A stretch of 64,000 nucleotides of DNA from Streptomyces sp. PT12 (GCF_003311645.1 NZ_QEST01000069.1:62001-126000); one strand, 5' to 3'. Positions 45,794-53,664 are shown, counted from the first letter of the stretch. The notes: a model not told the origin generated them from the sequence alone. Program-made: numbers and translations.

Positions 45794-47206
45794 TCACACC
45801 CCGGCATAGGCGTGTTGCTCGCTGGCGTCGCGGGGCGAGGCCGCCGCGGGCGCGCCACCGCCGCCGGGCCCTGGCGCGCGCCGCAGGTATACGGCCCAGG
45901 TGACCAGGGAGCAGACGGCGTAGAAGCCGAGGAACCCGGCGAACGCCGCCGTTCCCGAGCCCGTGGACTGGAACGACTGCCGGAAGGCGAGGTTGATGCC
46001 CAGGCCGCCGAGCGCGCCGACCGCGCCGATCAGCCCGATGGCCGCGCCGGAGAGGCGGCGACCCCACGCGGCCGCGGCGTCGCCCGTGAGGCCCCGCGCC
46101 CGCGCCTTGGCGTGGTAGATGCCGGGGATCATCTTGTAGGTCGAGCCGTTGCCCAGGCCGCTGAGCATGAAGAGGGCGATAAAGCCGACGAGGAAGACCG
46201 GCAGCGAGCCGCTGGCCGACGCCGCGATCACCACGCCCGTGGCCCCGGCCATCCCCGCGAACGTCAGCAGCGTGATCCGCGCGCCGCCCCAGCGGTCCGC
46301 CCACGAGCCGCCGAGCGGCCGGATGAGCGACCCGAGCAGCGGCCCGATGAAGGTGACGGCCGCGGCCTGGAGCGGGGTGCGGTCGAACTCGTTCTGGAGG
46401 ACGAGCCCGAACGCGAAGCTGTAGCCGATGAACGAGCCGAACGTCCCGATGTAGAGGAACGACATGATCCAGGTGTGCCCGTCCCGCACCGACTCGCGGG
46501 CGGCGCCGGTGTCGTTGGTCACCGGGCCGAGGTTGTCCATGTATCGCCAGGCCAGCACGGCGGCGAGGACGATCAGCGGGGCGTAGACCGCGAGCAGCAC
46601 GCGCGGGTGCCCCTCGCCCGCGGTGGCGATGACCAGCAGGCCGACGAGCTGGACGACGGGGACGCCGATGTTGCCGCCGCCCGCGTTGAGGCCAAGGGCC
46701 CAGCCCTTGCGGCGCAGCGGGAAGAAGGAGTTGATGTTGGTCATGGACGAGGCGAAGTTGCCGCCGCCCACGCCCGTGAGGATCGCGACCAGCAGGAACG
46801 TCCCGTAGGACGTGCCGGGTTCCATCACCAGCCACGCGGCGACGGTGGGCAGGAGCAGCATCGAGGCGGACACGACCGTCCAGTTGCGGCCGCCGAAGCG
46901 GGCCACGGCGAACGTGTACGGCACGCGCACGAGGGCGCCGACCAGCGTCGCGACCGAGACCAGGAAGAACTTCCCCGCCGCGTCCACCCCGTACTCGGGG
47001 CCCATGAAGAGGACGAGCACCGACCACAGGGTCCATATGGAGAACCCGATGTGCTCGGCCACGATGGACAGGACGAGGTTGCGGCGGGCGACGCGTTCGC
47101 CCGTGGTGCGCCAGAACTCCTCGTCCTCCGGGTCCCACTCGTCGATCCAGCGCCCCCCTCTGCGGGCGGCCGCGGGCTTGGCTGTCGCGGGCTCGGGCAT
47201 CGGCAT
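45794..47206 (-). CDS. narK: Nitrate/nitrite transporter NarK (MFS)
   Basis: This is a 470-residue nitrate importer or nitrate/nitrite porter with about 12 membrane helices. The nitrate-porter signatures are GVGGGNFASSMTNINSFFP and ALGLNAGGGNIGVPVVQ. The N-terminal tail RWIDEWDPEDEEFW is typical of actinobacterial NarK. ATG at 47206 has TGGAGG upstream. It is probably co-regulated with nnaR. Part of a GlnR-like pattern (GTCAC and GAAAC) occurs upstream but not at the canonical spacing. Confidence 0.92.
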   Translation of the reverse strand: MPMPEPATAKPAAARRGGRWIDEWDPEDEEFWRTTGERVARRNLVLSIVAEHIGFSIWTLWSVLVLFMGPEYGVDAAGKFFLVSVATLVGALVRVPYTFAVARFGGRNWTVVSASMLLLPTVAAWLVMEPGTSYGTFLLVAILTGVGGGNFASSMTNINSFFPLRRKGWALGLNAGGGNIGVPVVQLVGLLVIATAGEGHPRVLLAVYAPLIVLAAVLAWRYMDNLGPVTNDTGAARESVRDGHTWIMSFLYIGTFGSFIGYSFAFGLVLQNEFDRTPLQAAAVTFIGPLLGSLIRPLGGSWADRWGGARITLLTFAGMAGATGVVIAASASGSLPVFLVGFIALFMLSGLGNGSTYKMIPGIYHAKARARGLTGDAAAAWGRRLSGAAIGLIGAVGALGGLGINLAFRQSFQSTGSGTAAFAGFLGFYAVCSLVTWAVYLRRAPGPGGGGAPAAASPRDASEQHAYAGV

Positions 47207-47508
47207 GGCGCCTCCAGCGGGGTCGGTTGGCCATCCCGCCCGACGGTAGGCAGGCCGCGTTTCCTTCCCGTGGCAGCAGGTGACACCGACGCAACCTCGC
47301 CCTCACCCGGCGCCTGACCCCGCCGTGAGCGCGGGACCCGCGGCGGGGCGCGACGGGCTCGGTGACCGCGGTGGGCTCGGTGCGCCGACGCGTCGGCGCC
47401 CACGGACTCTGCCCACGGACACCACCCGGGGCTCCGGGCCGGGGGCTCCGGGCCGGGGGCTCCGAGCCCAACGACGCGCACGGGCCCCGAAGCCCGCCCG
47501 GGCAGGGC
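47207..47508. other. 302-bp gap with 14-bp tandem repeats
   Basis: No gene is visible. It holds the narK promoter region and the end of the DUF1015-type gene. Three tandem 14-bp units of GGGGCTCCGGGCCG type lie at about 47428-47470; their pairing with GCCC-rich flanks could make a hairpin that terminates the DUF1015-type transcript. Confidence 0.45.
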
Positions 47509-48531
47509 CTAGCGCTGCCAGCTGCCCTCGGCGACCGGCACGGGCCCGAAGCTTGTGCTCTTGGCGGGCATCCCCGCGCCGCTCGCCGCGCCCGCCCAGA
47601 TCTGGTCCCAGGTCGGCGGCGGCAGGATCAGCCCCACCTCGCCGGGTCCTGGGACGCTGCTGGTGTAGCGGGGCGCGGGCTCGATGCCCTGGTCCTCGCA
47701 CAGCGCGGGGATCAGCACATGGTCGCTGATCGCCGCGGGCAGCTCGACCCACTCCGCGGGAACGGACCGCAGCCGCCCGGCCATCGCCGCGGGGGAGATC
47801 TCGGAGAGCCCCCAGGTCTGGCCGCCGCCCGTGAGCAGAAACGTTCCTGGCCGTGGCACGCGCTGCGCGCCCGGCGGGTGGGCGTGCACGCGGGCGATCC
47901 TGGCGGCGGCGCGCACCGCGCGGTCGATGTCGAGTCCCGGCAGCACGCGATGGGTGGCCGACAGGGTCAGGGGGTAACGCCGGTGGTCGACCACGAGCGC
48001 GAGCAGCCGGTCGGCCACCGCGCCCGGGTGCGCGCGGTGCAGGCGGCGGGCGGCCTCGAGCCTGTGGTGACCGTCGGCGAGCAGCACGGGCGCGAGCGCC
48101 GGTGGATCGGCGGACCACGACGCGTCACAGGCCCACAGCCGCTGGACGCCGCCCTCGGGGGTGGCGAGCTCCTGGTCGGCGGGGCCCCGCGTGGTCTCGT
48201 CGATGCACCGCTGGAACGGGGTGAGGTCGGGCGCGGCGAGGAGCAACGGCTCGATCACGCCGCCGCGTTGCCGTAGCAGCCTGGCCTGGACGCGCACGTC
48301 GGACTCGCCGACCTGCTGCCTGCGCAGCACGTGGCCGGTCTCGACGCCGTCCAGGCTCAGTGCGCCGATGACGCCGCGCTGCTGGATGTCGCCCGCGGCG
48401 TCGCGGCGTTCGAGCACGTAGTAGCTGGCGCGCCCCAGGGGCTGGGCGAGCACGCCGTGGAAGGGAAGGAGGAGGTCTGTCCGTGGGGCCGGGGTCCCCG
48501 GGGGGACCAACGCGGGGAACAGGTCAGGCAG
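47509..48531 (-). CDS. DUF1015-like protein, short form, in the peptide locus
   Basis: This protein of about 340 residues is related to DUF1015. It keeps RGVIGALSLDGVETGHVLRRQ, the signature LLADGHHRLEAARRL, the VDHRRYPLTLSATHRVLPGL strand and the terminal STSFGPVP segment. The N-terminal ~70 residues of normal DUF1015 proteins are missing. ADGHHR recalls ParB/sulfiredoxin-fold kinases, so nucleotide binding is possible but unproved. No ATG or GTG fits: the strong AAGGAGGAGGAG at 48538-48549 points to CTG at 48531, overlapping the ATP-grasp stop; TTG at 48510 is the alternative. It probably works with the ATP-grasp enzyme. Confidence 0.7.
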   Translation of the reverse strand: MPDLFPALVPPGTPAPRTDLLLPFHGVLAQPLGRASYYVLERRDAAGDIQQRGVIGALSLDGVETGHVLRRQQVGESDVRVQARLLRQRGGVIEPLLLAAPDLTPFQRCIDETTRGPADQELATPEGGVQRLWACDASWSADPPALAPVLLADGHHRLEAARRLHRAHPGAVADRLLALVVDHRRYPLTLSATHRVLPGLDIDRAVRAAARIARVHAHPPGAQRVPRPGTFLLTGGGQTWGLSEISPAAMAGRLRSVPAEWVELPAAISDHVLIPALCEDQGIEPAPRYTSSVPGPGEVGLILPPPTWDQIWAGAASGAGMPAKSTSFGPVPVAEGSWQR

Positions 48532-49750
48532 CAGTGTGCTCCTCCTCCTTCGAGGACGCGGCGACCACCACCGGACGCAGGGTGTCCATGGCCTTGCGGA
48601 GCACGGCCTCCAACTCCTGTGACGTGTCGGCGACGGCGGTGACGAAGCCATGTCCGGCGACCCGGCTGGTGGTCTCCGGAACATGGCTGCCGAGGGGAAC
48701 GTCGATCTCGAGCCGGGTGACACCCGGCAGTCCCCGCGCCTCCGCGAACCCGTCCACGCCTTCGAGAAGGCCGGGCGGGAACCGCAGGAAGCGCAAACCC
48801 ACATACCGGTCGGCCGGGGCCGGGGCCGGTGCGGGAAGTCCCAGCACGGTGGCGATCGTCAGGGCCGGGATGTCGGTCCCGGTCGACAGGAGCAGCTCGC
48901 TGACGCGGTCCTCGCCCGGGTGGGCGTGCGACTCGATCAGCCGCGGGCCTTCCTCGGTGAGGATGACCTCGGTCTGGGACGGACCGCTGCGCTGGCCCGC
49001 CGTGTTGAGCGTGGCATGAACCAGCTGGTGGATCCGGTCGGTGGTGTCGTCGTCCAGATCCGCCGGCAGGTCGTAGCCGGTCTCGGGGCACCCAGGGGTG
49101 CCGCTGGTGTGCTTCCTGGTGATGACCAGGATGCGGTGCTTCCCGTCCTGGGAGTGCGCCTCCACGCTGTACTCAGGACCCTCGAGGAACTCCTCGACGA
49201 TCAACGCGGGCTCGGGAGGCAGATCGGCGGCCAGGAGCGCCGCGTCCGCCGCGGCGCGCAGCAGATGGACGTCCTGGCCGCCGAACCCGGTACGTGGCTT
49301 GGCCACGCACGGGAAGCCGACGCGCTCGGCGACAGCTGCCAGGTGCGCGGCGCGGTCGCAGTGCTCGAACCGGACGGGGGCACCGGTGAGCTGGTTGACC
49401 TTGCCGCGCAGGGCAGCCTTGTCGGTGAGGTACGCGACGGCCGCATGGGGGTTCCCAGGGAAGCGCAGCGCCTCGTTCGCCCGTGCGGCGATGAGCGCGC
49501 TCGGCTCCGCGAATCCGAACACCGAGACCCTGACCGAGAGGTTGGCGAGGTGCCCGATGGCCATCATCAACCGCGGATGATCCCGCCAGTCGACGGTCAT
49601 GGCCTCGTCGGCCGCCGCGGCGGCCTCCCGGATGTCCGGGACGGTGAGATCGGGGGCCAGCACCAGGCTGCGCGCACCGACCTCGCGAGCCGCTTCCACG
49701 ACGGCGAGCCGTGGACTGAGCAGGACCGCCAGGGGAGTCTGGGGCGTCAT
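48524..49750 (-). CDS. ATP-grasp ligase in the peptide locus
   Basis: This 408-residue enzyme of the ATP-grasp superfamily joins a carboxylate (as acyl phosphate) to an amine or similar group. Visible parts are an N-terminal pre-ATP-grasp Rossmann region (LAVLLSPRLAVVEAAREVG), the nucleotide-binding FPCVAKPRTGFGGQDVHLLR, ALIVEEFLEGPEYSVEAHS and the metal-binding PRLIESHAHPGEDR. It resembles L-amino-acid ligases and BL00235-type enzymes rather than graspetide cyclases. ATG at 49750 has GGAGG 7 nt upstream. It lies 146 bp after the small secreted peptide gene, with four 9-bp repeats between. Substrate unknown; the peptide or an amino acid is the obvious guess. Confidence 0.85.
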   Translation of the reverse strand: MTPQTPLAVLLSPRLAVVEAAREVGARSLVLAPDLTVPDIREAAAAADEAMTVDWRDHPRLMMAIGHLANLSVRVSVFGFAEPSALIAARANEALRFPGNPHAAVAYLTDKAALRGKVNQLTGAPVRFEHCDRAAHLAAVAERVGFPCVAKPRTGFGGQDVHLLRAAADAALLAADLPPEPALIVEEFLEGPEYSVEAHSQDGKHRILVITRKHTSGTPGCPETGYDLPADLDDDTTDRIHQLVHATLNTAGQRSGPSQTEVILTEEGPRLIESHAHPGEDRVSELLLSTGTDIPALTIATVLGLPAPAPAPADRYVGLRFLRFPPGLLEGVDGFAEARGLPGVTRLEIDVPLGSHVPETTSRVAGHGFVTAVADTSQELEAVLRKAMDTLRPVVVAASSKEEEHTAA

Positions 49751-49822
49751 CGTGCCGCCTCCTCATTCCACTTGATCCTGCGGGCCTGGCCCGGACGACT
49801 TCGAGGGCATCAATGCGTGATC

Positions 49823-49858
49823 GGTCTGATGGGTCTGAACGGTCTGAACGGTCTGAAC
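49823..49858. repeat. Four 9-bp direct repeats upstream of the ATP-grasp gene
   Basis: One GGTCTGATG is followed by three exact GGTCTGAAC units, with no spacing. They lie 73-108 bp upstream of the ATP-grasp start and 38 bp after the peptide stop. They could be binding iterons for one of the LuxR-type regulators, or simple slippage. No open frame with a start codon uses them. Confidence 0.75.
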
Positions 49859-49896
49859 AGATCGTGGTCAAACGGCGCTCGGGACGCGTACCCTGG

Positions 49897-50034
49897 TCAG
49901 TACCAGAGGCTCGTCGTGCCGACCGACTGATTCGCGGAGCTCTGACCCGCCGCGGTGGCGGTGCCCTGGGCGAACCCGACAGTGGCCGCCGCGATCGCGA
50001 GAGCGGCGATAACACTGAGAGCGAACTTCTTCAC
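49897..50034 (-). CDS. Small exported peptide ending GTTSLWY, candidate pheromone precursor
   Basis: This 45-codon gene starts at GTG 50034, with GAGGGA 4-5 nt upstream. The product starts (M)KKFALSVIAALAIAAATVG, a textbook Sec signal with two lysines and a hydrophobic core. Possible signal peptidase sites are after GFA (residue 22) or after ATA (residue 28), leaving about 17-23 residues that end ANQSVGTTSLWY. There are no cysteines, so it is not a lanthipeptide-type precursor. It is divergent from two paralogous regulators and upstream of an ATP-grasp ligase. The layout recalls PapR, the signal-peptide-bearing pheromone of Bacillus with an aromatic C-terminus. I recognise no named family. 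Confidence 0.75.
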   Translation of the reverse strand: MKKFALSVIAALAIAAATVGFAQGTATAAGQSSANQSVGTTSLWY

Positions 50035-50070
50035 AGTTTCCCTCTTCCGTGCCCACAGAGGCGAACATAA

Positions 50071-50139
50071 GTGGCATGGTGACTCTCATCATGCTCACGA
50101 GCTTTCACGGGGAAGTCGATAGAGTCGCTGTGGCATCAT
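50071..50139. promoter_or_regulatory. Divergent promoter region with two GTGGCAT elements
   Basis: The 160-bp gap between the peptide gene and the first regulator holds GTGGCATGGTGACTCTC at 50071 and GTGGCATCATCTCGCC at 50130, in the same orientation and 59 bp apart. The region is less GC-rich than its surroundings. These are candidate regulator sites covering promoters in both directions. TTGACG at 50153 could be a -35 element for the regulator gene. Confidence 0.4.
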
Positions 50140-50194
50140 CTCGCCTGTCAGGTTGACGCCAGGGGCAGGCCGATGTCGTCCAAGGAAGAAGAGC

Positions 50195-51175
50195 GTGCAC
50201 GAATCCGGCGAAATAGACACAGCGGCCACCACAGTTTACCGGCTCCGTGTGATCCACCCCACGGACTCGGTGGAACAGATCGCGGTGCGGGCCGACCTGA
50301 CTCCGGATGATGTGAAAGATGCCGAATCACGCCTTTTCTCCCTGGGGTTGCTGAGGTCGTCTCCCGGCGGCGGCCGGGTGGCCATCAGCCCCGAAAGCGC
50401 CGCCGACGCCCTGCTCGCCCCCCTGGAACAGGACATCCTGGAACGCCGCATCGCCATGGCGACCACCCGCGCGCGCCTGCACTCGCTCTCCGGCGACTAC
50501 CTGGAGGCGCGCAGCCTGCGTTCGGCCAAGACGAGCATCGAGGTCGTCGAGGGGATCGACAACATCAGGGCCGTCATCGACGACCTGGCCCGCACCTGCA
50601 TGACGTCGCTCGACGCGCTGATGCCGGGGCGCCCGACCGAGGAGGCGGTCCGCGCGGCGCGGCCGCTGGATCTGCGGATCCTCAAACGGGGCGGGAAGAT
50701 GCGCCAGTTGTTCCAGCAGACCGCGCGCAACCACCCCCCGACGGTGCAGTATGTCGAGGCACTGGAACGGGAGGGGGCCCAGATGCGCATCACCAGCGTC
50801 CTGCCGTCCCGCGTGCTGATCTACGACCGCAGCTGCGCCGTTCTGCCGATCGACCCGGCCCAGACGGCGGTCGGTGTCGCGCTGATCCGCGACCCGGCGG
50901 TCCTGAGCTTCCTCCAGCAGCTGTTCGAACACTACTGGGACAGGGCCTCGGAGTTCTCCGAGGCCGAGCGCAACTCCGGCCCCGAGCCCACCGGCGTCGA
51001 GCGGGACGTGCTGCTGCTGATGGCCGCGGGGAAGAAGGACGAGGCCATCGCGCACCAACTGGGCGTGTCGCCCCGTTCGGTGAGCCGCGTGGTCGCGCGG
51101 CTGATGGACCGGCTCGACGCGGACAGCCGCTTCCAGGCCGGGGTGCGCGCGGCGCTCAACGGCTGGCTGTCCTAA
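50195..51175 (+). CDS. LuxR-type regulator with TrmB-like N-terminus, copy 1
   Basis: This 326-residue regulator has an N-terminal winged-helix domain (YRLRVIHPTDSVEQIAVRAD, LTPDDVKDAESRLFSLGLL, about residues 12-60). A helical middle region follows, with ERRIAMATTRARLHSLSGDY and an alpha/beta part containing VLPSRVLIYDRSCAVLPIDP. The C-terminal LuxR/GerE helix-turn-helix is LLLMAAGKKDEAIAHQLGVS, then RSVSRVVARLMDRLDADSR. There is no receiver or autoinducer domain. GTG at 50195 has AAGGA 8 nt upstream. It probably senses a ligand with the middle region; the divergent peptide gene is the prime candidate. A paralogue follows after 51 bp. Confidence 0.85.
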   Translation: MHESGEIDTAATTVYRLRVIHPTDSVEQIAVRADLTPDDVKDAESRLFSLGLLRSSPGGGRVAISPESAADALLAPLEQDILERRIAMATTRARLHSLSGDYLEARSLRSAKTSIEVVEGIDNIRAVIDDLARTCMTSLDALMPGRPTEEAVRAARPLDLRILKRGGKMRQLFQQTARNHPPTVQYVEALEREGAQMRITSVLPSRVLIYDRSCAVLPIDPAQTAVGVALIRDPAVLSFLQQLFEHYWDRASEFSEAERNSGPEPTGVERDVLLLMAAGKKDEAIAHQLGVSPRSVSRVVARLMDRLDADSRFQAGVRAALNGWLS

Positions 51176-51226
51176 ACCCTCCCCGGACCGAATCGAATCC
51201 CCCGGACCGAATCAAAGGACAAGGGC

Positions 51227-52234
51227 GTGTCCCACTCGTTCCACTCGTCCCCGTCGTTCGACGACGAGATCGACGCGGTGACCGTGCGGGTCTATCAGTT
51301 GCGCGTGACCCACCCCACCGATCTGGCGAGCCAGTTGGCCGCCAGGGCCGGTCTCACGGTGGATGACGTGTCGGCCGCCGAGGAGCGGCTCGCCCAGCTG
51401 GGGCTGCTTCAGCAGTCGCCGGGCGGCGGCTGGGTGGCCATCAGCCCCGAGAGCGCGGCGGACGCGCTGCTCGCGCCGTTCGAGCAGGACATCCTGGAGC
51501 GCCGCATCGCCATGGCCGCCACGCGCGAGCGCCTGCACTCGCTCTCGGGCGACTACCTGGAGGCGCGCAGCCTGCGCTTCGCCCGCAGCAGCGTCGAGGT
51601 GGTCAGGGGCCTCGACAACATCAGGGCCGTCATCGACGACCTCGCGCGCACGTGTGTGACCTCGCTCGACGCGCTGGCGCCCGGCGGCGGGCAGTCCGAG
51701 GCGGCGATCGGCGCGGCCACCCCGCTCGACCTCGAGCTCCTGGGCCGCGGCATCAGGATCAGGTCGCTCTTCCAGCACAGCGCGCGCCGCCACCGGCCTA
51801 CCGTCCACTACGCGGAGCTGATCACGGCGGCGGGCGCGCGGGTGCGCAGCGCCGGGGTGCTGCCGTCCCGGATGCAGATCTACGACCGCAGCTGCGCCGT
51901 TCTGCCCCTCGACCCGCACGACACGGCGGCGGGCGCGGCGCTCGTGCGCGACCCTTCGGTGCTCGGCTTTCTGTGCCAGCTGTTCGACCAGTGCTGGGAC
52001 GAGGGCGTGGAGTTCACAGAGCAGGAGGCCGAACAGGGCCCCGAGCCCACGGGGTTGGAGCGCGAGGTGCTGATGCTGCTCGCGGCGGGGCGCACCAACG
52101 ACGAGATCGCCGAACGCCTCGGGCTCGCCCAGCGCTCCATCAGCAGGCTGGTGGCCCAGCTGATGGACCGGCTCGATGCCACCAACCGCTTCCAGGCGGG
52201 CGTGCGCGCGGCGGCACGCGGCTGGCTGAGCTGA
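51227..52234 (+). CDS. LuxR-type regulator with TrmB-like N-terminus, copy 2
   Basis: This 335-residue paralogue of the gene just upstream is alike over its whole length, including VAISPESAADALLAP, EQDILERRIAMA and YDRSCAVLPLDP. The winged helix is at about residues 15-70 and the LuxR-type helix-turn-helix at 275-325 (MLLAAGRTNDEIAERLGLAQ). GTG at 51227 follows AAAGGACAAGGG. The pair arose by tandem duplication. The regions that differ most are the tail and the segment after SLDALAPGG, so the two may sense different ligands or act as a heteromer. Transcribed with copy 1. Confidence 0.85.
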   Translation: MSHSFHSSPSFDDEIDAVTVRVYQLRVTHPTDLASQLAARAGLTVDDVSAAEERLAQLGLLQQSPGGGWVAISPESAADALLAPFEQDILERRIAMAATRERLHSLSGDYLEARSLRFARSSVEVVRGLDNIRAVIDDLARTCVTSLDALAPGGGQSEAAIGAATPLDLELLGRGIRIRSLFQHSARRHRPTVHYAELITAAGARVRSAGVLPSRMQIYDRSCAVLPLDPHDTAAGAALVRDPSVLGFLCQLFDQCWDEGVEFTEQEAEQGPEPTGLEREVLMLLAAGRTNDEIAERLGLAQRSISRLVAQLMDRLDATNRFQAGVRAAARGWLS

Positions 52235-52276
52235 GCGGGGCGCGTTCGGCTGACGGGCTCGGCCGCGGCGGAACGT

Positions 52277-53167
52277 TCAGCCCAGGCGGGCGCGGACCGC
52301 GGGGACGACCTCGTCGGCGAAGATCCGGGCCTGGCGCTCGCGGTCGCGCCCAGGCCAGAAGACAAACGTGTTCATGCCATGGGCGGTGTGGATCTCGGCG
52401 AGGGTGTCGGCCCAGTGCTCCACGGGCCCGTTGAACGGGTCCCGCGCGCTCGGCACGACCGTTCCCATCACGTTGTAGAGGCGGGTCAGGCGGGCGGGGT
52501 CGCGGCCCGCGTCGCGCGCGGCGTCGTCGATGATCGCGTTGAGCCCGGAGAGCCGCTCGGGCGGGGCATAGGGGCTGGAGACGGACCAGCCGTCGGCCTT
52601 GGCGCCGAGCAGGGCGAGCGCCTTGGGGCCCATGACGCCGAGCCAGATGGCGATGTCGTGCGCGGGCCTGGGCCCTGGGCGCGCGCCGGGGACGGTGTGG
52701 TGGGCGCCCTCGTACGCGTAGGGCTGCCCGGCCCAGGCGGCGCGGATGATGTCGATGGCCTCGCCGAGCGCGGCGCGGGCGGCGCCGGGCGACCGGCGCG
52801 GGCCGCCCATCCCCGCGATGGCGTCGGTGAACCCGCCGGAGCCCAGGCCGAGTTCGAGGCGGCCACCGCTGAGCACGTCGATCGAGGCGGCCTGCTTGGC
52901 GAGCATCGCGGGCGGGCGCAGCGCGAGGTTGGCGACGTTGGGGAAGAAGCGCACCGAGCGCGTCCTTGACGCCAGCCAGGTGATGAGGGTGAACGTGTCG
53001 AGGAAGTCGGCCTGGTACGGGTGGTCCTGGATGCCCACGTGGTCGAGGCCAGCGGCGTCGGCGATCTCGGCGATGCGGAGGGCGGTGGGCAGCCCGGCGC
53101 TGTGGGGGTCGACGTTGAGCCCGAAGGTGACGGGTGACGAGGGTGCCGAGGGGGCGGGTGCGGTCAT
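52277..53167 (-). CDS. LLM-class flavin-dependent oxidoreductase
   Basis: This 296-residue TIM-barrel enzyme of the luciferase-like monooxygenase class uses FMN or F420. Segments are VTFGLNVDPHSAGLPTALRI, AGLDHVGIQDHPYQADFLD, LTTR-like ASRTRSVRFFPNVAN, LSGGRLELGLGSGGFTDAI and IWLGVMGPKALALLGAKADGW. Actinobacterial members of this shape are often F420-linked, but this cannot be decided here. It is just downstream of a MarR gene on the same strand (44-bp gap) and convergent with the tandem regulators. Confidence 0.9.
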   Translation of the reverse strand: MTAPAPSAPSSPVTFGLNVDPHSAGLPTALRIAEIADAAGLDHVGIQDHPYQADFLDTFTLITWLASRTRSVRFFPNVANLALRPPAMLAKQAASIDVLSGGRLELGLGSGGFTDAIAGMGGPRRSPGAARAALGEAIDIIRAAWAGQPYAYEGAHHTVPGARPGPRPAHDIAIWLGVMGPKALALLGAKADGWSVSSPYAPPERLSGLNAIIDDAARDAGRDPARLTRLYNVMGTVVPSARDPFNGPVEHWADTLAEIHTAHGMNTFVFWPGRDRERQARIFADEVVPAVRARLG

Positions 53168-53211
53168 GGTGAGCCTTTCGGTGGTGGTTCGCAGCGGGGT
53201 TCGCAGCGGGG

Positions 53212-53652
53212 TCAGCGTCGCTCCCCGATGCGGGTCAGGGCGCGGGCGAGCAGGTCCTGCTCCTCGGGCGTGAGCCGGTCGAGAAGCAGCTCGCGCACGA
53301 TCCGCGTCTGGATCGGCACGGCCTCCTCCAACGCGGCCCGCCCCGCGGGCGTGAGCGTGATCAGCACGCCGCGCCGGTCGTCGGGGGCGCCGGAGCGGGC
53401 GACCAGGCCACCGGACTCGAGGCGGGCGACGAGCCTGCTGAGCGAGGGCTGGGTGAGCCGCACCGCGGGCGCAAGGTCCTTGAGGCGCAGCCCGGGCGGC
53501 GGGGCGGCGCTCAGGCGGACCAGCACCTCGAAGTCGTTGACCGTCAGGCCGCAGGACGCGGCGAGCGCGGCGCCCAGCGCCTCGCTCACGCGGGCGTGCG
53601 CGTCGGCGAGCGCCGTGAACGCGCGGGCGCAGGTCTCCTCGGTGTGCTCCAT
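53212..53652 (-). CDS. MarR-family regulator
   Basis: This 146-residue winged-helix repressor has the MarR pattern GLRLKDLAPAVRLTQPSLSRLVARLESGGLVAR in consecutive parts, then the wing APDDRRGVLITLTPAGR. It is encoded between the hemerythrin-like and LLM genes with 12 and 44 bp gaps, so a three-gene operon is likely. A 22-bp imperfect palindrome upstream of the operon is a candidate operator. Its ligand is unknown. Confidence 0.92.
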   Translation of the reverse strand: MEHTEETCARAFTALADAHARVSEALGAALAASCGLTVNDFEVLVRLSAAPPPGLRLKDLAPAVRLTQPSLSRLVARLESGGLVARSGAPDDRRGVLITLTPAGRAALEEAVPIQTRIVRELLLDRLTPEEQDLLARALTRIGERR

Positions 53653-53664
53653 GGGTGCCGCCCT

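Noticed and set aside
47207-47300. GlnR box upstream of narK
   Set aside because: GTCAC and GAAAC are present, but the spacing does not fit the usual GTnAC-n6-GAAAC pattern.
49751-49896. A second small peptide encoded by the 9-bp repeats (VQT units)
   Set aside because: The frame has no start codon after its upstream stop and no ribosome-binding site.
49868-50098. 76-codon minus-strand frame starting MSMMRVTMPLMFASVG
   Set aside because: It overlaps the signal-peptide gene in another frame, is Arg/His-rich and has no recognisable structure. The 45-codon frame has both a better ribosome-binding site and a clean signal peptide.
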